From: Micromonospora sp. CB01531
Lineage (GTDB): Bacteria > Actinomycetota > Actinomycetes > Mycobacteriales > Micromonosporaceae
Reading direction: 5' to 3'
NCBI RefSeq assembly: GCF_001905095.1
Contig: NZ_LWLS01000127.1
Location: 186,001 to 250,000, forward strand
DNA length: 64,000 nt
Position 1 is the stretch's first letter. Every line of letters begins with the position of its first letter. The notes under the pieces are model-generated. The model had not been told where the DNA came from, did no database searches, and was given only the letters and a program-made list of their open reading frames with translations. Positions 53,451-61,210 of this stretch are shown here, one piece after another. A program made the position numbers and the translations under genes.

Positions 53451-54236
53451 TCAGCCGACCCGCGCCGGACGCCACCGCGCGGGGTGCGCCGCGACGGCGC
53501 CAGCCGGCACCGGGGGGAGGGCCTGGGTCACCGCCTCGGCGGGGCGTACCTGGACCGCTCCGGGGCGCACCGCCTCGGCGGCCGCGTACGCCTCCACGGC
53601 CAGCACCCGGGCCGCCTCGGCGGCCACGTCGGCGTCCCGCCAGGCCCGCCGCTCCCGCTCGGCGGCCGCCTGCCACCGGGCCCGCCGGCTGTCGCGTACC
53701 ACCCGGGCCAGGGCGATCTCCTGCTCGGCCGGATGCCGGCGCGGGTCCCACCCGTTGCGCCCGGCGAGGACGTCCGCGAGTTGCCGGGCAGTCAGGTCGT
53801 CCTGCCAGTGCGCCGTCATGGCGGCGTGGTGCAGCCACCGCTCCCGGGCCGCGTACTCGGCCGGCGTCCGGGGCGTCCGCGGCTCGGGCAGCACGGCGGC
53901 CCCCGCGAACCGCCGGGCGGCCGCCTCGGCCTCGTCGTACGCCCGCCAGGCACGGTCGACCTCGTCGTGCGCGGTCAGCCACTGCTCGCGCCACCGGCGG
54001 GCGGTCTGCCGGGCCCCGGCGGCGGCGACCGCCACCTCGTCGGCGTACCGGCACAGGTCGGCGCGGCGGGCGGCCTCCACGGCGGCCGGGTCGGGGGCGG
54101 GATCCGGCGGAGTCCCCCGCTCGGGCCGGGCGACCAGGGCGGCGAGCACGCCCAGGGCGAGCACGAGCAGAGCCGACCAGATGGCGGCGGCCGCGGGAAC
54201 CTCGGTCAGGAAGTGGTAGAGAAGGGTCTGCTTCAT
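53451..54236 (-). CDS. Hypothetical membrane-anchored helical protein
   Basis: A 261-residue protein I do not recognise. One transmembrane segment (AAAIWSALLVLALGVLAALV, about 15-34) is followed by a Pro-rich hinge, then a long Ala/Arg/Glu-rich helical region with many Trp residues (ARRWREQWLTAHDEVDRAWR), probably coiled coil. ATG at 54236 is chosen because GAAGGTG lies 8 nt upstream; GTG at 54251 is an alternative. The single N-terminal anchor suggests a type II-like or cytosol-facing envelope protein. Its upstream neighbour also looks like a small envelope protein. Confidence 0.65.
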   Translation of the reverse strand: MKQTLLYHFLTEVPAAAAIWSALLVLALGVLAALVARPERGTPPDPAPDPAAVEAARRADLCRYADEVAVAAAGARQTARRWREQWLTAHDEVDRAWRAYDEAEAAARRFAGAAVLPEPRTPRTPAEYAARERWLHHAAMTAHWQDDLTARQLADVLAGRNGWDPRRHPAEQEIALARVVRDSRRARWQAAAERERRAWRDADVAAEAARVLAVEAYAAAEAVRPGAVQVRPAEAVTQALPPVPAGAVAAHPARWRPARVG

Positions 54237-54380
54237 GGTCGGCACCTTCACGTGAACGACGTGGTGGAGAGGTCCGCACGGCCGGCGGGGCGGGGGCGCG
54301 ACCGGGTACGGGCGCCGCCACCGGGCCGGTGCGGGGTGAGGTTCGGGTACGGCGTGGGCGGGCCGGGCCCGCCGGGCTCG

Positions 54381-54884
54381 TCAGCGGGCGGGCGGGGCCC
54401 GGGAGCCGACGGTCGCCGGGACCAGCCCGACCAGGACGCGGTGCCGGTCGACCGGGGCGACCACGACGCCCCGCACCAACGAGTCCGGTGCGCCGACCGG
54501 GACGGCCTGCCGGTCGGCGGCCGCGTCGGCGCCGGACGACGTCCACCCGGCCGCCGCCGCCGATCCCGTCCCGATCCGCGCGGCGGGACCGGGCGCTCCG
54601 GTCCCGGCCCGGACCACCGCGTCGGCGGCCCCGCCGGACCAGCGGATCAGCGCCCGGAGGGTGGGGTCGGCGCCGGCGGACTCGGTGCCGCCGAGGTGCC
54701 CGGCCCGAAGGGTCGCGGTGTCGACGGCGATCGCCGCGGGAGCCGCGTGCGCCGCCGCGGCCGGGCCCAGGGGCAACGTGGCGGCGCCGAGCGAGCAGGC
54801 GACGACCACGGCCAGGCTGGCCAGCATGCGTGCGGTCCAGCGCGCCACCCACCACACGGGACAGGTGAGCGCGATCGGAAGCAC
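54381..54884 (-). CDS. Hypothetical secreted protein
   Basis: A 167-residue protein with a basic and hydrophobic signal sequence ending near AHAAPA (about residues 19-50) and a low-complexity Ala/Gly/Val mature part (PVDRHRVLVGLVPATVGSRA at the C-terminus). No known domain is visible. An internal ATG at 54827 would also give a proper signal peptide (MLASLAVVVACSLG). Composition is extreme, so I am only moderately sure it is a real gene. Confidence 0.5.
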   Translation of the reverse strand: MLPIALTCPVWWVARWTARMLASLAVVVACSLGAATLPLGPAAAAHAAPAAIAVDTATLRAGHLGGTESAGADPTLRALIRWSGGAADAVVRAGTGAPGPAARIGTGSAAAAGWTSSGADAAADRQAVPVGAPDSLVRGVVVAPVDRHRVLVGLVPATVGSRAPPAR

Positions 54885-55006
54885 CGGTCCAAATTACCGT
54901 CGAACCGGCCGTATCGCACCGTCTCCGGGCGTGTCGCACCGCCGGTGCGGAACACCGACCAGCATGGACACCGGCCCGACGGCGACGCTGCCGTCCTGCG
55001 ACCCGC

Positions 55007-56170
55007 TCAGCGTGGGTCGCGCCGCCCCGCGTACTCGATCGACCGGGGCCGTGGAACGCGGACCTCGACCGGCTCGGCGGGCGCGGCGTGCGCGCGGACC
55101 CGCCGGGGCGGTCCCAGCCGGCGCATCATCGGCGTCTCCACCCAGCGGTGCAGGGCGGCGGCGAGCAGCAGATTGCCCAGCAGGAAGCCGAGCACCGCGA
55201 GCGGGCCCCACCAGCCGCGCAGCCCCTCGCCCCAGTGCCCGGTCAGGCGCAGCACGGCCTGCATCACCAGCACGTGCACCAGGTAGAACGCGAAGGAGAC
55301 CTCACCGAGCCAGACCATCGGACGGGACCGCCACGGGGTGCGCCGGCCGTGCACGTCGGCGTCAGCCGCGGCGGTGATGACCAGGAGGTACGCGACCGCG
55401 AGCAGGGCCGCCCAGAGCTCCGCGCGGACCCACTGCGCGGCGACCACCCAGGTGGCCACGAAGAGCACGCTGGCCAGGGTCAGCCCGGGCCCCCGCCAGC
55501 GGCCCCGGCGCATCAGCTCGGCGGCCGCCACGCCCATCCAGAACTCAAGCGACCGCACCACGGGGAAAATCTGGGTGAACCACCAGCGGTTCTCCTCGGG
55601 CACCAGGCGCTGGCCGGGCCAGAGGGCCACGATGAGCAGCGGCGCGGCGACGACCACCGCCCAGAGCAGGCCCGGGCGGGCCCGGCGCAGCGCGGGCAGC
55701 ACGCAGGGCAGGCACAGATAGAAGGCAAGCTCACAGGAGAGTGACCAGCTGACCGTGTTGACGCTGTAGAAGTAGCCGGGGGTGGGGTTCCAGGCCTGGA
55801 CCAGGGCGAGGTTGCCCATGGCGGCCCAGAGGCCGACCGGGTCGGCGAACCAGAACGCGACCAGCAGCGCCAGCCCGAACGTGACCAGGTGGTTGGGGTA
55901 GATCTTGGCCAGCCGGCGGCGCAGGAAGGTGCACCGCGGCTCACCGTCCCGGTACGACCAGACCAGCACGAATCCACTGAGGATGAAGAAGAACTCCACA
56001 CCGGATAGACCGAGGGCGAAAAGCCAGTCCACCACGGCCTTGTAGTCAGGCTCGGCGACGATCCGCATGGTCCCGGCGTGGAAGCCGAAGACCAGCAGGG
56101 CGGCGATCCACCGCAACCCGGTCAGCGACGGCAGCCGGACGGCGCGGACGGAGGTCGGCGCGCTGGTCAT
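55007..56170 (-). CDS. Membrane acyltransferase (Acyltransferase_3/OafA-YrhL-like)
   Basis: A 387-residue integral membrane protein with about ten helices. LPSLTGLRWIAALLVFGFHA carries the conserved first-helix Arg and His; VEFFFILSGFVLVWSY and FLRRRLAKIYPNHLVTFGLA are family signatures. NTVSWSLSCELAFYL and SFAFYLVHVLVMQAVLRL follow. The family moves acyl groups across the membrane to sugars, lipids or antibiotics. It is a second member of this family in the window and is not inside the glycopolymer locus. ATG at 56170 starts MTSAPTSVRAVRLPSL. Confidence 0.88.
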   Translation of the reverse strand: MTSAPTSVRAVRLPSLTGLRWIAALLVFGFHAGTMRIVAEPDYKAVVDWLFALGLSGVEFFFILSGFVLVWSYRDGEPRCTFLRRRLAKIYPNHLVTFGLALLVAFWFADPVGLWAAMGNLALVQAWNPTPGYFYSVNTVSWSLSCELAFYLCLPCVLPALRRARPGLLWAVVVAAPLLIVALWPGQRLVPEENRWWFTQIFPVVRSLEFWMGVAAAELMRRGRWRGPGLTLASVLFVATWVVAAQWVRAELWAALLAVAYLLVITAAADADVHGRRTPWRSRPMVWLGEVSFAFYLVHVLVMQAVLRLTGHWGEGLRGWWGPLAVLGFLLGNLLLAAALHRWVETPMMRRLGPPRRVRAHAAPAEPVEVRVPRPRSIEYAGRRDPR

Positions 56171-56397
56171 GCCGGAAGCCCGACCGTCAGCAGGATCACC
56201 AGCACGCGCGTCTCCTCCTCGGGCGGTCGGCGACGGGCGGCACCGGGACCACCCGGGACGGCGCTCCACCGCGGCGCCGCCGCCGGGCACCCTACCCGCC
56301 GGTGCCCCAGACCGCCTCCCGCGCCGGTGGGCCGCCCGGCCACCGGGACGCCGGCGAGCCGCAGACAGAGCACTCGTACGTCTGTTCGATCGAGGGG

Positions 56398-56403
56398 TAG
56401 GAT
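56398..56403 (+). promoter_or_regulatory. -10-like box for leaderless alkB transcript
   Basis: TAGGAT lies seven nucleotides before the GTG start of alkB, with no usable Shine-Dalgarno sequence, consistent with a leaderless message. Confidence 0.45.
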
Positions 56404-56410
56404 CGGCGTC

Positions 56411-57046
56411 GTGTCCGACGTCGCGTACCAGCCCTCGATGCTCGACTTCGCCGCGCAGGGGCCGACCCTGGGCCCGCTCGCCGGCGGGCCGCGCCGGCAC
56501 GAGCTGAGCCGCGGCGCGTGGGTCGACCACCTGCCGGGCTGGGTGCGGGGCTCCGACGGGGTGCTCGACACGCTGCTGCTCGACGTGCCCTGGCGGGCCG
56601 AGCGCCGCACCATGTACGAGACCGAGGTCGACGTGCCCCGCCTGCTCTGCTGGTACGGCGCCGACCGCCCACTGCCCCACCCGGTGCTCACCGAGGCGCG
56701 CGCGGCGCTCACCCGGCACTACGCGGCCGAACTGGGCGAGCCCTTCGTCACCGCCGGCATGTGCCTCTACCGCGGCGGCCGCGACAGCGTCGCCTGGCAC
56801 GGCGACACGCTGGGCCGCTCCGCGCACAGCGACACCATGGTGGCCATCGTGTCCTTCGGCTCGCCGCGCCCGCTGCTGCTGCGTCCCCGTGGCGGCGGGG
56901 CGAGCCTGCGCTTCGCGCTCGGCCACGGCGACCTCGTCGTGATGGGCGGGTCGTGCCAGCGCACCTGGGAGCACGCCATCCCGAAGACCGCCCGCCCGGT
57001 CGGTCCCCGGATCAGCGTCCAGTTCCGTCCCGCCGGCGTCGCCTGA
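56411..57046 (+). CDS. alkB: AlkB-like alpha-ketoglutarate-dependent dioxygenase
   Basis: A 211-residue Fe(II)/2-oxoglutarate oxygenase that repairs alkylated bases by oxidative demethylation. Seen: the iron ligands His130 and Asp132 in RDSVAWHGDTLG, His188 in RTWEHAIPK, and the 2-oxoglutarate-binding Arg200 and Arg206 in PRISVQFRP. The nucleotide-recognition lid is in the N-terminal half (ERRTMYETEVDVPRLLCWYG). Length is normal for bacterial AlkB. GTG at 56411 is the only sensible start. Confidence 0.9.
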   Translation: MSDVAYQPSMLDFAAQGPTLGPLAGGPRRHELSRGAWVDHLPGWVRGSDGVLDTLLLDVPWRAERRTMYETEVDVPRLLCWYGADRPLPHPVLTEARAALTRHYAAELGEPFVTAGMCLYRGGRDSVAWHGDTLGRSAHSDTMVAIVSFGSPRPLLLRPRGGGASLRFALGHGDLVVMGGSCQRTWEHAIPKTARPVGPRISVQFRPAGVA

Positions 57047-57137
57047 CCCCGACCGGCTCGGCCGCGCCGGCGCACGCCCCCGGCGGTGCCGGATCCGGCC
57101 CACCGCGCCCGGGCGCGGATCCGTGACGTGCTACAAA

Positions 57138-57152
57138 CGACCCTCAGGGTCG
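57138..57152. promoter_or_regulatory. Short palindrome upstream of the uracil permease
   Basis: CGACCC-TCA-GGGTCG, perfect 6-bp arms 39-53 bp upstream of the ATG. It may be an operator or mRNA hairpin; no regulator is known. Confidence 0.3.
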
Positions 57153-57190
57153 ATCACGCCCCCGTCACCTGACGACGCGAAGGGCGGAGC

Positions 57191-58537
57191 ATGTCCCAGT
57201 CCTCCACCGAGCCACGACCCGGCTGGTCCCCGTGGCACCTGCACGGCGACGGCCGGTCCGTCCGCCCCGGCGACGTGGTGCATCCCGACGAGCGGCTGTC
57301 CTGGCCGCGTACCGTCGGCGTCGGCGTGCAGCACGTCGTCGCGATGTTCGGCGCCACCTTCACGGTGCCGCTGATCACCGGCTTCCCGCCGGCCACCACG
57401 CTCTTCTTCTCCGGGCTCGGCACGCTGCTGTTCCTGCTGATCACCGGCAACCGGCTGCCGTCGTACCTGGGCTCGTCGTTCGCGTTCATCGCCCCGGTGC
57501 TGGCCGCGAAGACCAGCGGCGGCATCCCGGCGGCGCTGGGTGGCATCGTGGTGGTCGGCGCGGTGCTGGCCCTGGTCGGCCTGGTGGTGCAGTGGGCCGG
57601 CGCACGCTGGATCGACGCGCTCATGCCGCCCGTGGTCACCGGCGCCATCGTCGCGCTGATCGGGCTCAACCTGGCCCCGGTGGCCTGGGACGGCGGGGGC
57701 AGCGGCACCGGCGTGAAGGCGCAGCCGCTGATCGCGGTGGTCACCCTGGTCGCGATCCTGGTCGCGACGGTGATCTTCCGGGGCTTCCTCGCCCGGCTCT
57801 CCATCCTGCTCGGCGTGGTGGTCGGCTGGGTGCTCGCCGCGGTACTCGGCGAACTCGACCCGAAGGCGGTCACCGGGCTGAAGGAGGCCGCCTGGGTGGG
57901 GCTGCCGCAGTTGCACACCCCGAGTTTCAGCCTGCGGGCGGTGGTGCTGGTCATCCCGGTGATCCTGGTGCTGATCGCGGAGAACGCCGGGCACGTCAAG
58001 GCGGTCGCCGCGATGACCGGCCGCAACCTCGACCGGGACATGGGCCGGGCGTTCCTCGGTGACGGCATCGCCACCGTGCTCGCCGGCTCGGGCGGTGGCT
58101 CCGGCACCACCACGTACGCGGAGAACATCGGCGTGATGGCGGCGACCCGGGTCTACTCGACCGCCGCGTACTGGGTGGCCGGCGTGGCGGCGGTGCTGCT
58201 CGGGCTGAGCCCGAAGTTCGGCGCGCTGATCCTCACCGTGCCGGCCGGGGTGCTGGGCGGGGCGACCACCGCCCTCTACGGCCTGATCGCCATCCTCGGC
58301 GCGCGGATCTGGATCGAGAACCGGGTCGACTTCCACGACCCGGTCAACCTGATGACCGCCGCCGTGGCGGTGATCATCGGGGCGGCCAACTACACCCTCA
58401 CCGCCGGCGACCTGTCGTTCAGCGGCATCGCCCTCGGCACCGCCGCTGCCCTGGTCATCTACCACGGCATGCGCCTCATCGCCCGCCTCCGCGGCACCAC
58501 GCCGGAATCCCGCCCCGCCCCCGAACCCGAACTCTGA
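57191..58537 (+). CDS. uraA: Uracil/xanthine permease (NCS2 family)
   Basis: A 448-residue transporter with about 12-14 helices. WPRTVGVGVQHVVAMFGATF is the NCS2 N-terminal signature; GSSFAFIAPVLAA is the TM3 half-helix region; and VLIAENAGHVKAVAAMTGRN with GGGSGTTTYAENIGVMAATR carries the conserved Glu residues for base binding. It imports uracil with protons. A ~40-residue N-terminus with WSPWHLHGDG precedes TM1, as in actinobacterial homologues. GGGCGGAGC lies before the ATG. It is monocistronic. Confidence 0.93.
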   Translation: MSQSSTEPRPGWSPWHLHGDGRSVRPGDVVHPDERLSWPRTVGVGVQHVVAMFGATFTVPLITGFPPATTLFFSGLGTLLFLLITGNRLPSYLGSSFAFIAPVLAAKTSGGIPAALGGIVVVGAVLALVGLVVQWAGARWIDALMPPVVTGAIVALIGLNLAPVAWDGGGSGTGVKAQPLIAVVTLVAILVATVIFRGFLARLSILLGVVVGWVLAAVLGELDPKAVTGLKEAAWVGLPQLHTPSFSLRAVVLVIPVILVLIAENAGHVKAVAAMTGRNLDRDMGRAFLGDGIATVLAGSGGGSGTTTYAENIGVMAATRVYSTAAYWVAGVAAVLLGLSPKFGALILTVPAGVLGGATTALYGLIAILGARIWIENRVDFHDPVNLMTAAVAVIIGAANYTLTAGDLSFSGIALGTAAALVIYHGMRLIARLRGTTPESRPAPEPEL

Positions 58538-58555
58538 CCTCCCCCGGTCCATTCT

Positions 58556-58613
58556 CGCGATCATGAGTTGGCCGGGCGAGATGCCCATTTCGCGACCGTC
58601 AACCTCATGATCG
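58556..58613. repeat. REP/MITE-like palindromic element
   Basis: CGATCATGAG (58558-58567) and CTCATGATCG (58604-58613) are perfect 10-bp arms. Pairing extends to TTG/CAA after one indel, and the centre holds its own GGGC-GAGAT-GCCC hairpin and TCGCGA. The compact double-hairpin layout resembles intergenic REP elements. I found no second copy in this window. Confidence 0.5.
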
Positions 58614-58642
58614 ACGTGCCGGGCGGGCGTGGGGTGGGTATG

Positions 58643-58678
58643 CGGCAGGGCCGGCGGCGTGAGCCGCCGACCCTGCCG
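58643..58678 (-). terminator. Terminator hairpin after parC
   Basis: CGGCAGGG/CCCTGCCG and CGGCGGC/GCCGCCG stack with one mismatch under a GTGA loop, 10 bp past the parC stop. Confidence 0.7.
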
Positions 58679-58687
58679 GGGCGCTGG

Positions 58688-61177
58688 TCAGTCGCGTTCG
58701 ATCTGGTGGCCGACGACGGTGGGGCCGAGCATGACCGCGAAGCCGGAGCCGTCGCGGCGGGGGTCCGCCGGGGGCAGTTCCACCGGCTCGCCGGTGGCGG
58801 TCGCGCCGACCGGACGCGGACCGACCCAGGCCACCGCCAGGTCCACCTCGCCCTTGAGGAACCGCTGCGCACGCACCCCGGCGGTCGCCCGCCCCTTAGC
58901 CGGGTACGCCTTGAACGGCGTCACCTTCACCGTGGCGCCGGTCGAGGTGACCACCATCGGCTCCCCGTGCCCCGGGTCGTCGGTACGGACCGCGCCGAAG
59001 AAGACGACGGTCGCCCCGGCCGGCAGGTTGATGCCGGCCATGCCGCCGCCCTTGATGCCCTGCGGGCGCACCAGCGACGCGGCGAAGCGCAGCAGTGACG
59101 CCTCCGAGGAGACGAACGCCAGCGCCTCGGCGCCGTCGGTGAGCCAGGTCGCCCCGACCACCTCGTCGCCGTCGCGCAGGGAGATCACCTCGAACTCGTC
59201 CGAGCGGACCGGCCACTCGGGCGCGCAGACCTTGACCACTCCCTGCCGGGTACCCAGCGCCAGGCCGGGCGATCCCTCGGCGGACGCGCCGAGCGGCGCC
59301 AGCCCCACCACGGTCTCCCCCGGCTCCAGCGGCGCCAGCTCGGCCGCGGACATGCCGCCGCGCAGCGACACCGTGCCGGACTGCTCAGGCAGCACCGGCA
59401 GCGGCAGTACGTCGATCTTGAAGGCCCGCCCGGCGCTGGTGACCAGGAGCACCCGGCCCCGCGCGGTGGAGGGAACGACGGCGCGTACCGCGTCGTGCTT
59501 GACCCGCCCGCTGCGCCGGCGCCCCTCGGTGGCCTCCTCCGACTCGGCCGCGGTCCGGGCGACCAGCCCGGTGGCGGAGAGGATCACCTGGCACGGGTCG
59601 TCGGCGACCTCCAGCGGCCCGGCCGGTACGGAGGCGGCCAGCACCTCCTTGAGGTCCCCGTCGACCAGGGTGGTCCGGCGCTCGGTGCCGAACTGCTTGA
59701 CCACGGCGGCCAGTTCGTCGGAGACGAGCTTCCGCAGCACCTTCGGGTCGTCGAGGATCTTCGACAGCTCGGCGATCTCGCCGCGGAGCTTCTCCTGCTC
59801 GGCCTCCAACTCCAGCCGGTCGTACTTGGTGAGGCGCCGCAGCGGGGTGTCCAGGATGTAGGTCGCCTGGATCTCGGAGAGCTTGAACTTCTGCATCAGG
59901 CCGTCCTTGGCGGCCTGGGCGTCCTCGCTGGCCCGGATCAGCTTGACCACCTTGTCGATGTCGAGCAGGGCGATCAGCAGACCGTCGACCAGGTGCAGCC
60001 GCTCCTCGCGCTTGCGCTTGCGGTACGCGCTGCGCCGGGTGACCACCTCGTACCGGTGGGCGAGGAAGACGTCCAGCAGCTCCTTGAGCCCCAGGGTCCG
60101 CGGCTGGCCGTCCACCAGGACCAGGTTGTTCACGCCGAAGGACTGCTCCAGCGGGGTGAGCCGGTAGAGGTCGGCGAGCAGCGCCTGCGGGTTGACCCCG
60201 ACCTTGCACTCGACGACCAGGCGGGTGCCGTTCTCCCGGTCGGTGAGGTCCTTGACGTCGGCGATGCCGGCGAGCCGCTTGGTCTTGTTGACCTCGTTGG
60301 TGATGGCCGCGATGACCTTCTCCGCGCCGACGCCGTAGGGCAGCTCGGTGACCGTGATGGCCTGCCTGCCTCGACTGCCCTCCAGCGGACCGATCTGCAC
60401 CCGGCCGCGCATCCGCACCACGCCCCGCCCGGTCTCGTACGCCCGGCGCACCTCGTCCAGGCCGAGCAGCAGTCCGCCGGTCGGCAGGTCCGGGCCGGGG
60501 ACGAACTCCATGAGCTTGTCCAGCGTGGCGTCTGGGTGGTTGATCAGCCAGCGGGCCGCCTGGACGACCTCGCCCAGGTTGTGCGGGATCATGTTGGTGG
60601 CCATGCCGACCGCGATCCCGGACGCGCCGTTGACCAGCAGGTTGGGGAAAGCTGCCGGCAGCACGGTGGGCTGGGTGAGCGAGCCGTCGTAGTTGGGCTC
60701 GACGCCGACCGTGTCCTCGCCCAGCTCGCCGACGAGCAGCATGGCCTCCCGGGACATCCGGGCCTCGGTGTAACGCGCCGCCGCCGGGCCATCGTCTGGG
60801 CTTCCAAAGTTTCCATGCCCGTCGATGAGTGGGGCGTTGAGCGAGAAGTCCTGGGCGAGGCGGACCATCGCGTCGTAGATGGCGGCGTCGCCGTGCGGAT
60901 GGTACTTGCCCATTACATCCCCGACAATTCGGGCAGACTTCACGTGGCCCCGGTCGGGGCGGTGGCCCTGCTCGTACATCGACCAGAGGATGCGCCGGTG
61001 CACCGGCTTGAGGCCGTCCCGCGCGTCGGGCAGGGCGCGGGAGTGGATGACCGAGAAGGCGTACTCCAGGTAGGAGTCGGAAACCTCGGTGACCAGCGGG
61101 TTGTCGAAGACCCGCGCACCGGCCTGGTCGAACGCGGACAGGTCGGCGCGGGCGCGGTCGTCCCTACGGCGTGCCAT
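58688..61177 (-). CDS. parC: DNA topoisomerase IV subunit A (ParC/GyrA family)
   Basis: An 829-residue type IIA topoisomerase subunit that cuts and rejoins DNA. Seen: DGLKPVHRRILWSMYEQG; the quinolone-region GKYHPHGDAAIYDAMVRLAQ, with Ala98 at the place of E. coli GyrA Ser83; the catalytic Tyr136 in AARYTEARMS; and MATNMIPHNLGEV. The C-terminal ~330 residues are beta-pinwheel repeats (LLVTSAGRAFKIDVLPLP). No clean GyrA box (QRRGGKG) is present; the nearest is KGRATAGVRAQR, so ParC is more likely than GyrA. It is 33 bp downstream of parE in one operon. Confidence 0.92.
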   Translation of the reverse strand: MARRRDDRARADLSAFDQAGARVFDNPLVTEVSDSYLEYAFSVIHSRALPDARDGLKPVHRRILWSMYEQGHRPDRGHVKSARIVGDVMGKYHPHGDAAIYDAMVRLAQDFSLNAPLIDGHGNFGSPDDGPAAARYTEARMSREAMLLVGELGEDTVGVEPNYDGSLTQPTVLPAAFPNLLVNGASGIAVGMATNMIPHNLGEVVQAARWLINHPDATLDKLMEFVPGPDLPTGGLLLGLDEVRRAYETGRGVVRMRGRVQIGPLEGSRGRQAITVTELPYGVGAEKVIAAITNEVNKTKRLAGIADVKDLTDRENGTRLVVECKVGVNPQALLADLYRLTPLEQSFGVNNLVLVDGQPRTLGLKELLDVFLAHRYEVVTRRSAYRKRKREERLHLVDGLLIALLDIDKVVKLIRASEDAQAAKDGLMQKFKLSEIQATYILDTPLRRLTKYDRLELEAEQEKLRGEIAELSKILDDPKVLRKLVSDELAAVVKQFGTERRTTLVDGDLKEVLAASVPAGPLEVADDPCQVILSATGLVARTAAESEEATEGRRRSGRVKHDAVRAVVPSTARGRVLLVTSAGRAFKIDVLPLPVLPEQSGTVSLRGGMSAAELAPLEPGETVVGLAPLGASAEGSPGLALGTRQGVVKVCAPEWPVRSDEFEVISLRDGDEVVGATWLTDGAEALAFVSSEASLLRFAASLVRPQGIKGGGMAGINLPAGATVVFFGAVRTDDPGHGEPMVVTSTGATVKVTPFKAYPAKGRATAGVRAQRFLKGEVDLAVAWVGPRPVGATATGEPVELPPADPRRDGSGFAVMLGPTVVGHQIERD

Positions 61178-61210
61178 GGTTCAGCTTTCCTTCCGAAACG
61201 AACCCAGTGG

